Assembly: GCA_964531335.1 (NCBI GenBank)
Contig: CAZHEV010000003.1
Location: forward strand, 186,001-250,000
Direction of reading: 5' to 3'
Length of the DNA: 64,000 bases
DNA from: CAZHEV01 sp964531335 [NCBI: uncultured bacterium]
GTDB taxonomy: Bacteria > Eisenbacteria > RBG-16-71-46 > CAZHEV01
Position 1 is the stretch's first letter. Each line of letters starts with the position of its first letter. Both the position numbers and the translations under genes were made by a program. Below, one piece after another: positions 7,071 through 17,076 of this stretch. The notes under the pieces are model-generated. The model searched no databases. It had not been told where the DNA came from and saw only the letters and a program-made list of their open reading frames with translations.

Positions 7071-9125
7071 ATGACCGAGCAGACTTCGAGGGACACAAGA
7101 GGGCGGGGATTTTTCCCGCGAGGAAGGCGCGCGTTGATAGGCGTGGTTATCGTCGCCGTCGTGGCTTTCTTCCTGGGCGGCCTGTTGCTGGGCGAAGGCC
7201 CGTCTCCGGAAAAGACCGAGCCCGGTCGTGATTCGGCGGAGGCCGGAGCGCCCGAGCAGCAGCTCTGGACCTGCTCCATGCACCCGCAGATCCAGCTTCC
7301 GGAGCCCGGCAAATGCCCCATTTGTTTCATGGACTTGATTCCGGTCGAGAGCGGAGACGGCGAGGGTCTCGATCCCAGGCAGATTCGGATGTCGGAAACG
7401 GCGAAGAGGCTGGCGCGGATAGAGACGTCCGTGGCGCGCAGGGGCTTCGCCGAGCACGAGGTGAGGATGGTCGGCAAGATCTCCTATGACGAGACGAGCT
7501 TGGCGTACATAACGGCCTGGGCGCCCGGGAGGCTCGATCGTCTGTACGCGGACTACACCGGCATAACGGTCAAGAAAGGGGAGCACATGGTGTACATGTA
7601 CTCGCCCGAGTTGCTCGCCGCCCAGGAAGAGCTCCTTCAGGCCAAGGCCGCGGTCTCCGCGCTCGGCGGAACCCGTAGCGAGGTTCTCAAGTCCACGGCC
7701 GACGCGACCCTCGACGCCGCAAGGGAGAAGCTCAGGCTCTACGGGCTGACCGCGCGCCAGATCGAGGAGATCGAGGCCTCGGGCGAGCCTTCGGACCACC
7801 TGACGATCTACGCCCCGATGGGGGGAGTCGTGGTCGAGAAAGACGCGCTCGAGGGCATGTACGTTGAGACCGGAACTCGCATCTACACGATAGCCGATCT
7901 GTCGAAGCTGTGGGCGCAGTTCGAGGCGTACGAGTCGGACCTGCCCTGGCTGCGTTACGGGCAGCGCGTGCGGTTCACCTCGCCCTCGTTCCCTGGCGAG
8001 TCGTTCGAGGCGGCGATCAGCTTCATCGACCCGGTCGTCGACCCCAAGACCCGGACGGTGGACGTGCGCGCGATCGTCGAGAACGTGGGCCTCAAGTTGA
8101 AACCCGGCATGTTCGTGAGAGGAACGCTCGACTCGAGACTCAACGCCGAGGGCGAGGTCATAAGCGAGAACCTCGCCGGCAAGTGGATAAGCCCCATGCA
8201 TCCGGAGGTGCTCAAGGAGGGCCCCGGACTCTGCGACGTCTGCGGCATGCCCCTGGTGCCGGTCGAAAGCCTCGGCTACGCGGACCCTTCGGAATCCCGG
8301 GCCACCGCGCCTCTCTTGATACCGGACTCCGCTCCCTTGATTACCGGGAAAAGGGCGGTGGTCTACGTCGAGCTGCCCAGCGACGACGGCCCTCTCTTCG
8401 AAGGACGTGAGGTGGAGCTCGGGCCGAAGGCGGGAGAGTTCTACGTGGTCAAGTCCGGTCTCGGGGAGGGCGACCGCGTGGTCACGAACGGCGCGTTCAA
8501 GATCGACAGCGAGCTCCAGATCAGGGCCAAGCCCAGCATGATGTCGCCCGGCGGAGGCGCGCCCGCCACGGGGCACCGGCACCAGGCGGCCGCGACAGGG
8601 GCCGAGGTGGGTAAGGCGGGGCAGGGCAAAGAGGCGACCGAGCGGACGCGCGAGAACGCCGAGGTGCTGGAAGATCTCTCGACCGTGTACCACGCCTACT
8701 TCGAGGTGCAGATGGCCCTGGCGAAGGACGATCTCCAAGCGGCCGGCGCCGCCGCCGCGCGGCTGAGGAAGAGCCTGTCGGAGGTGGATATGGGGGCGTT
8801 CAGCGCCGCCGGGCACCTTAGATGGATGGAGATCATGGGCGCATTGGAGTCGGCCGCCGGGAGGATCCTCGAGTCCGGCAAAATCGCCGGCGCCAGGGGT
8901 TCCTTCCTGGATCTTTCAAACGCGGTGACAGAGCTTCACGAGACATTCGGGCACGCGGGCGATGCGACCTACTACCAGGTTCACTGTCCCATGGCGCGCG
9001 ACAACGCGGGAGCCGATTGGCTTCAGACCGAGGCGGATGTGTGGAATCCCTACTACGGAGAGTCCATGCTTCGCTGCGGCGAGATTGTGCGTAAGCTTCC
9101 GCCCCTGGATCGCGAAACGGAGTAA
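7071..9125 (+). CDS. cusB: CusB-like RND periplasmic adaptor with two heavy-metal-binding segments
   Basis: The 684-residue adaptor has an N-terminal membrane anchor (VVIVAVVAFFLGGLLLG). A heavy-metal-binding domain follows at about 65-91 (WTCSMHPQIQ...GKCPICFMDL). The membrane-fusion core follows, with barrel-sandwich and helical hairpin, then a second metal segment at about 368-394 (WISPMHPEVL...LCDVCGMPLVPV). After the beta barrel comes a C-terminal DUF3347-type domain from about 540 (YHAYFEVQMALA...HCPMA...NPYYG), as in extended CusB proteins. It should bridge the inner-membrane pump to the TolC-like duct and handle Cu(I)/Ag(I) or similar ions. Two MHP/CxxC segments in one adaptor is more than usual. 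GGGGGAGAG precedes the ATG. Confidence 0.9.
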   Translation: MTEQTSRDTRGRGFFPRGRRALIGVVIVAVVAFFLGGLLLGEGPSPEKTEPGRDSAEAGAPEQQLWTCSMHPQIQLPEPGKCPICFMDLIPVESGDGEGLDPRQIRMSETAKRLARIETSVARRGFAEHEVRMVGKISYDETSLAYITAWAPGRLDRLYADYTGITVKKGEHMVYMYSPELLAAQEELLQAKAAVSALGGTRSEVLKSTADATLDAAREKLRLYGLTARQIEEIEASGEPSDHLTIYAPMGGVVVEKDALEGMYVETGTRIYTIADLSKLWAQFEAYESDLPWLRYGQRVRFTSPSFPGESFEAAISFIDPVVDPKTRTVDVRAIVENVGLKLKPGMFVRGTLDSRLNAEGEVISENLAGKWISPMHPEVLKEGPGLCDVCGMPLVPVESLGYADPSESRATAPLLIPDSAPLITGKRAVVYVELPSDDGPLFEGREVELGPKAGEFYVVKSGLGEGDRVVTNGAFKIDSELQIRAKPSMMSPGGGAPATGHRHQAAATGAEVGKAGQGKEATERTRENAEVLEDLSTVYHAYFEVQMALAKDDLQAAGAAAARLRKSLSEVDMGAFSAAGHLRWMEIMGALESAAGRILESGKIAGARGSFLDLSNAVTELHETFGHAGDATYYQVHCPMARDNAGADWLQTEADVWNPYYGESMLRCGEIVRKLPPLDRETE

Positions 9126-9128
9126 GAG

Positions 9129-12100
9129 ATGGCAGGCTACAGGCGATCGCCGGACATGAGCGGACGCGGCCTTTTGGACCGGGTGATATGGTACTGCCTC
9201 GACAACAGGCTGGTCGTAACCCTGGTAACCCTGACTCTGATCGCATGGGGGATCATGGTGGCCCCGTTCGACTGGGACCTCGGGGGCCTGCCGCGCGACC
9301 CCGTCCCGGTTGACGCCATCCCCGACATAGGCGAGAACCAGCAGATCGTCTTCACCGAGTGGATGGGACGGTCGCCTCAGGACGTCGAGGACCAGATAAC
9401 TTATCCACTGACGGTGTCTCTTCTGGGCATCCCGGGCGTCAAGACGGTGAGGAGCTACTCCTTCTTCGGGTTCTCGACCATCTACGTGATCTTCAAGGAC
9501 GGAGTCGAGTTCTACTGGTCGCGGTCCCGCGTTTTGGAAAAGCTCAACTCCCTGCCCCCGGGCACCCTGCCCGAGGGCGTGCGGGCGGCGCTCGGCCCCG
9601 ACGCCACGGCGCTGGGACAGATCTTCTGGTACACGCTGGAGGGCCGCGACGGGGAGGGCAACGCCACCGGCGGGTGGGATCTTCACGAGCTCCGTTCCAT
9701 TCAAGATTGGACCGTACGTTACGCTCTGCTCTCGGCTGACGGCGTGGCCGAGGTCGCTTCGGTGGGCGGTTTCGTCCAGGAGTACCAGATCGACGTCAAC
9801 CCCGATGCCATGCGAGCCAACGGGGTCTCGCTCAAGCAGGTCTTCAACGCGGTTCGCATGTCCAACGTGGACGTCGGCGCTCGGACGATCGAGATAAACA
9901 AGGCGGAGTACGTAATCCGGGGCCTCGGGTTCATAAGAGAAGTGTCCGACATCGAGAACACCGTCGTGAAGCAATCCGGCAACGTTCCCATCCGCGTCGC
10001 GGACGTGGGAACGGTCGCGCTGGGACCGGCCCTGCGCAGGGGCGCGCTCGACAAGGGGGGCGCGGAGGTGGTCGGCGGAGTCGTTGTCGTGCGCTACGGC
10101 GAGAATCCGCTCGAGACCATCAACAACGTGAAGGAGAAGATAGCGGAGATATCGCCGGGCCTGCCCAAGAAGACCCTGTCCGACGGCCGGGTATCTCAGG
10201 TCGCCATAGTGCCTTTCTACGACCGCACGGGCCTTATCTACGAAACGCTGGGCACGCTCAACACGGCGCTGATAGACGAGATCCTCGTGACCATAATCGT
10301 TGTAATAGTAATGCTCATGCACCTGCGAAGCTCGTTGTTGATATCCGGGCTTCTGCCGCTGACCGTTCTCATGGTCTTCATCTCGATGAAGCTCTTCGGA
10401 GTGGACGCCAACGTCGTCGCGCTCTCCGGAATCGCCATAGCGATCGGCACCATAGTGGACATGGGCATCGTCATCTGCGAGAACATCGTGAAGCATCTGG
10501 CGGCCGCGCCGCCGGGCGCGGACAGGCGCGGCGTCATATTCAGGGCGGCCTCGGAAGTCGGGGGAGCGGTGACCACGGCGATAGCGACGACGGTGGTGTC
10601 GTTTCTGCCGGTCTTCACGATGGAGGCGGCCGAGGGGAAGCTGTTCAAGCCGCTGGCCTATACGAAGACTTTCGCGTTGATAGCGTCCGTGATCGTCGCC
10701 CTGACCATCGTGCCCGCGTTCGCCCGCATGATGTTCAGAGGGCGGGGAAGTCCTGGGCGAAGCAGGTATCTGCTGTCGGCTGGTCTGTTGGCCGCTTCAG
10801 CGGCGGCGTTCGTGTGGTCGCTGTGGCTGACCGCGGTGTTATTGGCTCTCATAGCTGTCCATCCGCACGTGCGTTCGCGGTTGCCCTCGGGGATCCAGGC
10901 GGCCCTGCCCAAGGCTTTCAATTACGCGATAGTCTTGATCGTGGCGTCGGTGCTCTCCGCTCACTGGAGCCCGCTCGGCGTCGAGGCCGGAGGCCTCGGC
11001 AACTTCGTTTTCGTCGCGCTGCTTCTGGGCGGGATCTTGTTCTTGTTTTATCTCATAATGCGCGCCTACGAGCCCATGCTGCGATGGTGCCTCGCGAACA
11101 AGGCGAAGTTCCTGCTGATCCCTCTCGCTCTGGTTCTTGCGGGAACTATGGTCTGGCGGGGGTTCGACGGCGTCTTCGGGTTCCTGCCCGACCGGGCCAA
11201 GACGAATGCCGTCTACTCGACGCTGACGCACGCCTTCCCGGGCCTGGGGGAGGAGTTCATGCCCGATCTCGACGAGGGCTCCTTCCTCTACATGCCGACC
11301 ACCATGCCTCACGCGTCGATCGGCGAGGCGCTGGACATTCTACAGCTCCAGGACAAGGCCTTCAGCGGCATTCCGGAGGTAGAGTCCGTGGTGGGCAAGC
11401 TGGGCCGCGCCGACTCGCCGCTCGACCCCGCGCCCATATCGATGATCGAGACCGTTATAAACTACAAGCCGGAGTACGTCACCGACGAGAGCGGAGCCCG
11501 GCTCAGGTTCCGCTACGACGAGCAAGGGGATCGGTTCGTTCGCGATGAGAACGGGGACCTGATACGGGACGACGGCGGTCGCCCCCATCGCAACTGGCGC
11601 GACCACATACGCTCGCCGGACGATATCTGGAAGGAGATAACCGCGGCCGGGAAGATAATAGGCACAACCTCCGCTCCGAAGCTTCAGCCGATAGCCGCGC
11701 GCATAGTGATGCTGCAGTCCGGAATGCGCGCCCCCATGGGCGTGAAAGTCCGGGGTCCCAGCCTGGAGACCATAGAGAAGGTCGGCCTGGAGATAGAGCG
11801 AGCCCTCAAGGAAGTGCCCTCGATAGAGCCGAGCGCGGTGGTCGCCGACAGGATTGTGGGCAAGCCCTATCTGGAGATCGACATAGACCGCGAGGCCATC
11901 GCCCGTTACGGACTGCACATCAGGGACGTGCAGGACGTCATAGAGGTGGCCGTGGGTGGAAGGCGTCTGACTACGACCGTGGAAGGGCGCGAAAGGTATC
12001 CCGTACGAGTCCGCTACCAGAGAGAGCTGCGCAACACCATGGAGGGGCTGGAGAAGGTCCTTGTCGCCTCCCCGGACGAGACCCAGATTCCGCTCGGGGA

Positions 12101-12959
12101 GATCTCCCGGATAGAGTTCGTCCGCGGCCCCATGGTCGTCAAGTCCGAGGACACGTTTTTGACCGGGTACGTGATATTCGACAAGAAACCGGGCTACGCC
12201 GAGGTCGAGGTGGTAGAGCACGCTCAGGCTTACCTGGGCCATAAGGTGGCCTCCGGCGAGTTGGACCTCCCGGCCGGTGTGAGCTACTCGTTCGCCGGAA
12301 GCTATGAGAACCAGGTGCGGTCCGAGAAGAGGCTCATGATCGTGCTGCCTCTGGCGCTCGTGATCATCTTCCTGATCTTGTATTTCCAGTTCAAGCAGGT
12401 GCCTACGACCCTCCTTGTCTTCTCCGGGATCTTCGTTGCCTGGGCCGGCGGCTTCTTGATGTTGTGGCTGTACGGGCAGAGCTGGTTTCTGGACTTCTCG
12501 GTGTTCGGCGTCGAGATGCGCGAGCTGTTCCAGATCAGGGCGTTCAACCTGTCCGTTGCAGTCTGGGTGGGTTTCCTGGCTCTCTTCGGCATCGCCGGCG
12601 ACAACGGCGTGATCATATCGACCTATCTCAACCAGGTCTTCGCTTCCGACAATCCCCGGGACGCGCGCGCCGTTCGAGAGGCAACGGTAAAAGCCTCGAT
12701 GCGCAGGATACGACCTGCGCTGATGACGTCGGCGACGACCATCCTGGCGCTGATCCCTGTCCTGACCTCCACCGGACGCGGCTCGGACATCATGGTTCCC
12801 ATGGCCATACCCTCTTTCGGCGGAATGGCGGTCGTGCTGGTGACCGTGTTCCTGGTACCTGTGCTGTACTGCGCGCTGGCCGAAAGGCGCGTGGGCGGGG
12901 GCGGCCGTGACGGGAGCCCCGGCGCAGAAGCGGCTCAGCGCCGCGCGGCGCCTCGTTGA
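9129..12959 (+). CDS. cusA: CusA/CzcA-type heavy-metal RND efflux pump
   Basis: This large inner-membrane proton antiporter has the HME-RND signatures DAIPDIGENQQIVFTEW and MPDLDEGSFLYMPTTMP, and the proton-relay Asp in TM4 (GTIVDMGIVICENI). Its 1276 residues exceed the usual length of about 1,050. The excess is mainly an added hydrophobic stretch around 535-650 with several extra TM-like segments, and a charged insert near 785-835. It starts 3 bp after cusB; GGAG lies 6 nt before the ATG. It closes the efflux operon, and its stop codon overlaps the -35 box of the metK promoter. Metal specificity (Cu/Ag versus Co/Zn/Cd) cannot be fixed from sequence alone; the CusB-type partner favours Cu/Ag. 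Confidence 0.93.
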   Translation: MAGYRRSPDMSGRGLLDRVIWYCLDNRLVVTLVTLTLIAWGIMVAPFDWDLGGLPRDPVPVDAIPDIGENQQIVFTEWMGRSPQDVEDQITYPLTVSLLGIPGVKTVRSYSFFGFSTIYVIFKDGVEFYWSRSRVLEKLNSLPPGTLPEGVRAALGPDATALGQIFWYTLEGRDGEGNATGGWDLHELRSIQDWTVRYALLSADGVAEVASVGGFVQEYQIDVNPDAMRANGVSLKQVFNAVRMSNVDVGARTIEINKAEYVIRGLGFIREVSDIENTVVKQSGNVPIRVADVGTVALGPALRRGALDKGGAEVVGGVVVVRYGENPLETINNVKEKIAEISPGLPKKTLSDGRVSQVAIVPFYDRTGLIYETLGTLNTALIDEILVTIIVVIVMLMHLRSSLLISGLLPLTVLMVFISMKLFGVDANVVALSGIAIAIGTIVDMGIVICENIVKHLAAAPPGADRRGVIFRAASEVGGAVTTAIATTVVSFLPVFTMEAAEGKLFKPLAYTKTFALIASVIVALTIVPAFARMMFRGRGSPGRSRYLLSAGLLAASAAAFVWSLWLTAVLLALIAVHPHVRSRLPSGIQAALPKAFNYAIVLIVASVLSAHWSPLGVEAGGLGNFVFVALLLGGILFLFYLIMRAYEPMLRWCLANKAKFLLIPLALVLAGTMVWRGFDGVFGFLPDRAKTNAVYSTLTHAFPGLGEEFMPDLDEGSFLYMPTTMPHASIGEALDILQLQDKAFSGIPEVESVVGKLGRADSPLDPAPISMIETVINYKPEYVTDESGARLRFRYDEQGDRFVRDENGDLIRDDGGRPHRNWRDHIRSPDDIWKEITAAGKIIGTTSAPKLQPIAARIVMLQSGMRAPMGVKVRGPSLETIEKVGLEIERALKEVPSIEPSAVVADRIVGKPYLEIDIDREAIARYGLHIRDVQDVIEVAVGGRRLTTTVEGRERYPVRVRYQRELRNTMEGLEKVLVASPDETQIPLGEISRIEFVRGPMVVKSEDTFLTGYVIFDKKPGYAEVEVVEHAQAYLGHKVASGELDLPAGVSYSFAGSYENQVRSEKRLMIVLPLALVIIFLILYFQFKQVPTTLLVFSGIFVAWAGGFLMLWLYGQSWFLDFSVFGVEMRELFQIRAFNLSVAVWVGFLALFGIAGDNGVIISTYLNQVFASDNPRDARAVREATVKASMRRIRPALMTSATTILALIPVLTSTGRGSDIMVPMAIPSFGGMAVVLVTVFLVPVLYCALAERRVGGGGRDGSPGAEAAQRRAAPR

Positions 12960-12984
12960 CACATCACCACGGCGGTGCTAATCT
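12956..12984 (+). promoter_or_regulatory. Strong sigma-70 promoter of metK
   Basis: A perfect TTGACA (12956-12961), a 17-bp spacer and TAATCT (12979-12984). The -35 box overlaps the cusA stop codon (TGA, 12957-12959). Transcription from about 12991 leaves a leader of about 150 nt before metK, with a hairpin GCGGCT...AGCCGC near its start. I do not recognise a known SAM or SAH riboswitch there. Confidence 0.65.
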
Positions 12985-13142
12985 TATTTTTGGCCCGCGG
13001 CTAGGCCTGTCGAGAGCCGCAACGTACCTTCACGCACGTCACACGTCTCCGGGTGACATCCGCCTCATACCCGCGCCGGCCCGGCTGCCGGCCGCCTCGC
13101 GACGCGGCCGCACCTCCGAGGCTCATGGAAAGGGGGAGACCC

Positions 13143-14309
13143 TTGGATCACAGCGTCCTATATACCGCCGAATCGGTCACCGAAGGCCATCCCGACAAGA
13201 TCTGCGATCAAATCTCCGACGCGGTTCTGGATGCCCTTCTAGAGCGAGACAAGTACGCTAGAGTGGCCTGCGAGGCCCTGGTGACGACGGGGCTGGTCGT
13301 CGTCGCCGGCGAGATAACCACAAAGACTTACGTTGAGATAACCGGTGTCGTCAGGGCGACCCTGAAGGAGATAGGCTACACGGACCCTGTTCTGCGCTTC
13401 GACCACCAGAGCTGCGCGGTCGTGGTGATGATCGAGGAGCAGTCAAGGGAGATCGCCATAGCGGTGGACAGAAAGGGCGCGGGCGACCAGGGCATAATGG
13501 TGGGTTACGCCACGAACGAGGGCAAGGACCTCGACATCGACTGTCACTACATGCCTGTTCCCATCTTCCTGGCTCATTCACTTGCCTCGGGGATCGCCGG
13601 CGCAAGAAAGAGCGGAACTATTCCCTACCTGTACCCCGACGGCAAGACCCAGATAACCATAGCCTACAAGGGCGCCGTGCCGGACAGGATCGCGGACGTC
13701 GTGCTCTCCTCGCATCACGGCGAGGGCGTGGACTTGGCCACCATAACGCGCGACCTGAAGGAGAAAGTGGGGGTGCCCGTGCTCGAGCCCACCGGACTGC
13801 TGGACGAGGACACCCGGTTCCATGTAAACCCCTCGGGCTCCTTCGCCACGGGCGGACCCACGGCGGACGTCGGGCTCACCGGGCGCAAGATAGTGGTGGA
13901 TTGTTACGGGATGGCCGCCCGGCACGGGGGCTCCGCGTTCTCGGGCAAGGACTACACGAAGACCGATCGCTCAGGCGCATACGCGGCGAGATACGTCGCC
14001 AAGAACCTGGTCGCCGCCGGGGCCGCGGACAAGTGCGAGGTCCAACTGGGCTATATCATAGGCGAGGCCGATCCTGTCTCCGTGCGGGTCGACGCCTTGG
14101 GTACGGGTAAAGTCGATGAAGGGGCGATCGAGGAAGCGGTCAGAGAGCTTTTCGATCTTACTCCGGCCGGAATCATAGAGACCCTGGATCTCCGAAGGCC
14201 CATTTACAGAGCCACGGCGTGTTACGGCCATTTCGGCAGGGAGGGGGACGGCTTTCCCTGGGAGAAGACGGACAGGATCGATGACATCAAGGCGAAGCTG
14301 GGCTGTTGA
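13143..14309 (+). CDS. metK: S-adenosylmethionine synthetase
   Basis: MetK makes SAM from methionine and ATP in the cytoplasm. The 388-residue product has the family's fixed motifs: [21 protein letters not shown] at the N-terminus, [12 protein letters not shown] (the ATP-binding loop), and [16 protein letters not shown]. Length matches the family. A TTG at 13143 is the likely start because GGGGGAG ends 4-5 nt before it and the protein then aligns with the standard N-terminus; an ATG at 13125 in the same frame is possible. A near-perfect promoter drives it, and a trans-sulfuration gene follows 53 bp downstream, suggesting a methionine/SAM unit. Confidence 0.97.
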   Translation: MDHSVLYTAESVTEGHPDKICDQISDAVLDALLERDKYARVACEALVTTGLVVVAGEITTKTYVEITGVVRATLKEIGYTDPVLRFDHQSCAVVVMIEEQSREIAIAVDRKGAGDQGIMVGYATNEGKDLDIDCHYMPVPIFLAHSLASGIAGARKSGTIPYLYPDGKTQITIAYKGAVPDRIADVVLSSHHGEGVDLATITRDLKEKVGVPVLEPTGLLDEDTRFHVNPSGSFATGGPTADVGLTGRKIVVDCYGMAARHGGSAFSGKDYTKTDRSGAYAARYVAKNLVAAGAADKCEVQLGYIIGEADPVSVRVDALGTGKVDEGAIEEAVRELFDLTPAGIIETLDLRRPIYRATACYGHFGREGDGFPWEKTDRIDDIKAKLGC

Positions 14310-14362
14310 GATGAGGACACCGCCCGGGAACCGGAAACCCGCCGAACCGAGAGGAGCCTGAC

Positions 14363-15565
14363 ATGGCGGAAAAGAAGTTGGGTTTTGCCACCATCGCCAT
14401 CCACGGGAAGAAGAAGCTGGGCAAGCACGAGACAGGGCCGCCCATAAGGGCCCTCTCCACGCCGATTTTCATGAGCTCGACGTTCGCGTTCAAGAACGCC
14501 GACGAGGGCGCGGCGATATTCGCGGGCGAGGTGGACGGCTATGTCTACACCAGGATCGGAAACCCCACCGTGGCGGCGTTCGAGAACGAGGTCGCGTACC
14601 TGGAAAACGCCGAGGCCGGTCTCGCCTTCGCATCCGGCATGGCCGCGTCCGCGACCACGGTGCTTGCTCTCGCCCGAAGCGGGGAGAACATAGTGGCGTC
14701 GGACACGCTCTACGGGGGCACCCACAGCCTATTCGCCGAGAATATGCCCCGAGTTGGAATAGAGGTGCGAGAGGTGGACGCCTGCGACTTGAGCAACATC
14801 GAGCGGGCCATGGACGAGCGTACGAAGGCGATCTTCATAGAGACGCCGGCCAACCCCACGATGGCGGTCATAGACGTCGTGGCCTGCGCCGAGCTGGCGA
14901 AGTCCCGCGGGGTCCATCTTATTGTCGACAATACATTTCCGACTCCGTACTACCAAAGCCCGCTGGAACTGGGCGCCACGATCGTTATACATAGTGCGAC
15001 GAAGTACATCGGGGGCCACGGGGACACCGTGGCCGGAGTGGTCGTGGGTTCGGAGGAGTTCATCAAGGGCCATCTGAGAGAGGCGGCCAAGGACTGGGGC
15101 GGATGCATAAGCCCGTTCAATGCCTGGCTCCTTTTGAGGGGGCTCAAGACGCTGCCCGTGAGGATGGACAAGCACTCGGAGAACGCGATGGAGGTGGCGC
15201 AGTTCCTGAGCTATCATCCGAAGATAGAGAAGGTCATGTATCCCGGCCTGCGGACCCATCCTCAGCACGAGCTGGCGAAGCGCCAGATGCGAGGCTTCGG
15301 CGGAATGATCTCCTTCCACGTGAAGGGGGGCAGGGAGGCCGGCAAGATCCTGATGGACAACGTCGAGATCTGCACTCTCGCGGTGAGCCTGGGGGACGTC
15401 GATACGCTGATCCAGCACCCTGCCAGCATGACCCATTCGACCTACTCGGCCGAGGAGCTCATGAAGGCCGGCATAGCCGAGAGCCTGGTACGGATCTCAG
15501 TGGGCCTGGAAGACGTGGATGACATAGTCGGCGACCTCAAACAGGCGCTGCAGAAGATCGAGTAA
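14363..15565 (+). CDS. PLP-dependent trans-sulfuration enzyme (methionine gamma-lyase / cystathionine gamma-synthase family)
   Basis: The 400-residue enzyme belongs to the Cys/Met metabolism PLP family. The PLP lysine is K214 in SATKYIGGHGD, D189 (IVDNTF) pairs with the pyridine N, and Y117 plus the YTRIGNPT motif (R64) bind phosphate. Reaction choice within the family is hard to call: candidates are methionine gamma-lyase, cystathionine gamma-synthase and O-acetylhomoserine sulfhydrylase. The Cys typical of methionine gamma-lyase after the conserved Tyr (YGCT) is Gly here (YGGT), arguing against a classic lyase. Being next to metK points to methionine supply or turnover. GAGAGGAGCC gives the ribosome site. 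Confidence 0.87.
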   Translation: MAEKKLGFATIAIHGKKKLGKHETGPPIRALSTPIFMSSTFAFKNADEGAAIFAGEVDGYVYTRIGNPTVAAFENEVAYLENAEAGLAFASGMAASATTVLALARSGENIVASDTLYGGTHSLFAENMPRVGIEVREVDACDLSNIERAMDERTKAIFIETPANPTMAVIDVVACAELAKSRGVHLIVDNTFPTPYYQSPLELGATIVIHSATKYIGGHGDTVAGVVVGSEEFIKGHLREAAKDWGGCISPFNAWLLLRGLKTLPVRMDKHSENAMEVAQFLSYHPKIEKVMYPGLRTHPQHELAKRQMRGFGGMISFHVKGGREAGKILMDNVEICTLAVSLGDVDTLIQHPASMTHSTYSAEELMKAGIAESLVRISVGLEDVDDIVGDLKQALQKIE

Positions 15566-15574
15566 GGAGAGAGC

Positions 15575-17059
15575 ATGAGAGTCAGCGTTACGGCGTTCTG
15601 TTTGTCCTTGGCCGCTTTGGTTTCCGGGTGCGGCAATGGCTCGAACGGCGGCGCCTCTGTGGTGGATACGGCTCCCGTCGAGCGCCGCGACATAATCGTC
15701 TCAGCCGAGGCCACCGGCGTGGTTGAGCCGATCCAGGTCGTTGAGATAAAGTCCAAGGCTTCGGGCGAGATAATCGATATGGCCGTGGAGACCGGCCAGG
15801 TGGTGGAGCGCGGCGATCTCCTCGTGCAGGTGGACACAAGGGACCTCAAGAACACCGTCGAGCAGGCGAAGGCGGACCTGGAGGTCGCGCAGGCGTCTCT
15901 GACCGTAGCCGAAGCTCGGAAGGGAAGATCGGACAGGTTGCTGGTCTCCGGGTTGTTGTCCGAGCAGGAGCACGAGCAGACCCTGCTCGATTACTCGACG
16001 GCCAAGGCACAGCTCGTGAAGGCAAGGACCGTCCTGGAGCTGGCCGGGGAGCGCTTGGCCGATGCGACGGTCCGTGCGCCGAGCGCTGGAACGATATTAA
16101 GCAAGAACGTGGAGGAAGGGAACATCATCTCCTCCGCCACCTCTCAAGTGACAGGCGGCACCGTGCTTCTCACCATGGCGGACCTGACCGAGGTGCAGGT
16201 GCGCACGCTGGTCGATGAAACTGATATCGGAAGGATAGAGCCGGGGCTGCGTGCTTCGATAACCGTAGAGGCGCATCGGGACCGCGAGTTCACCGGGACC
16301 GTTCTGAAGATCGAGCCGCTCGCGGTTGTGGAGCAAACTGTGACCATGTTCCCGGTGCTTACGCAGATCTCGAACGAGGAAGGTTTGCTCAAGCCCGGGA
16401 TGAACGCCGACGTCGAGATTCACATCGACCAGAAGCTCGATGTGGTGACGGTCCCCGTGGACGCGGTGCGCAGCCCCCGGGAGATGGCCATCCTGGCGCC
16501 CCTGGTCGGCCTTACCTCGGCTGATGTGACATCCAAGGTGGAGTCGATGGGCGGCGGGCCCGCTGGAGGGCGGCCGGGCGGCCGGGCGGGGGGACGCCCC
16601 GAGGGCGCGCCTGACGCGGAGGGGGCTCCTGCCGCGAAGAAGGCAGCGGATGAGACCGCCGGTCGAGGCGGCATGCGGCCCGCCCCGGCGGGCGCCGGCG
16701 AAGGCGTTAAACGCGCGGACAGCTCCTCGGAGTCGAGGAAGGAGGCCGGGGCGGGCGCCCGTCCTTCGGGCCAGGCGATGCGCGAGGGGACCGCCGGGAG
16801 GCCGGGAGCTCACGGCGGGCCCGGCGCCGGGGAGCGGGGCGCGGGACGGATGTCAGTGGGCGTAGCGTTCGTCAGAGTGGGCGGATCGTTCGAGCCCCGT
16901 GTGGTCAGTACGGGGGTCAGCGATTGGGATTACACCGAGGTGCTCAACGGGCTCAAAGAGGGCGAGACGATAGCGCTTCTTCCGTCGGCCCAGCTATATA
17001 TGGAAAACCAGCGAATGATGGAACGGTTCAGGTCCAGAAGCTCGGTCGTAGGATCTTAG
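15575..17059 (+). CDS. MacA/HlyD-type efflux adaptor lipoprotein with low-complexity insert
   Basis: The 494-residue product begins with a lipoprotein signal (LAALVSGC, lipid on Cys19). It shows the membrane-fusion protein fold: a lipoyl half (EIKSKASGEIIDMAVETGQVVERGDLLVQVD), a coiled-coil hairpin, the second lipoyl half (ATVRAPSAGTILSKNVEEG), and a beta-barrel region. A roughly 110-residue Gly/Arg/Ala/Pro-rich insert (about 320-430, many GGRPGG-like runs) interrupts the membrane-proximal domain. It would link an inner-membrane ABC transporter to a TolC-like duct. The next gene is the matching MacB-type permease, 17 bp on. Confidence 0.85.
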   Translation: MRVSVTAFCLSLAALVSGCGNGSNGGASVVDTAPVERRDIIVSAEATGVVEPIQVVEIKSKASGEIIDMAVETGQVVERGDLLVQVDTRDLKNTVEQAKADLEVAQASLTVAEARKGRSDRLLVSGLLSEQEHEQTLLDYSTAKAQLVKARTVLELAGERLADATVRAPSAGTILSKNVEEGNIISSATSQVTGGTVLLTMADLTEVQVRTLVDETDIGRIEPGLRASITVEAHRDREFTGTVLKIEPLAVVEQTVTMFPVLTQISNEEGLLKPGMNADVEIHIDQKLDVVTVPVDAVRSPREMAILAPLVGLTSADVTSKVESMGGGPAGGRPGGRAGGRPEGAPDAEGAPAAKKAADETAGRGGMRPAPAGAGEGVKRADSSSESRKEAGAGARPSGQAMREGTAGRPGAHGGPGAGERGAGRMSVGVAFVRVGGSFEPRVVSTGVSDWDYTEVLNGLKEGETIALLPSAQLYMENQRMMERFRSRSSVVGS

Positions 17060-17076
17060 CGAGGTTTTCTTAGGTA

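Noticed and set aside
12985-13142. SAM-I, SAM-II or SAH riboswitch upstream of metK
   Set aside because: Only a simple hairpin is visible; conserved core sequences of these classes were not found by eye.
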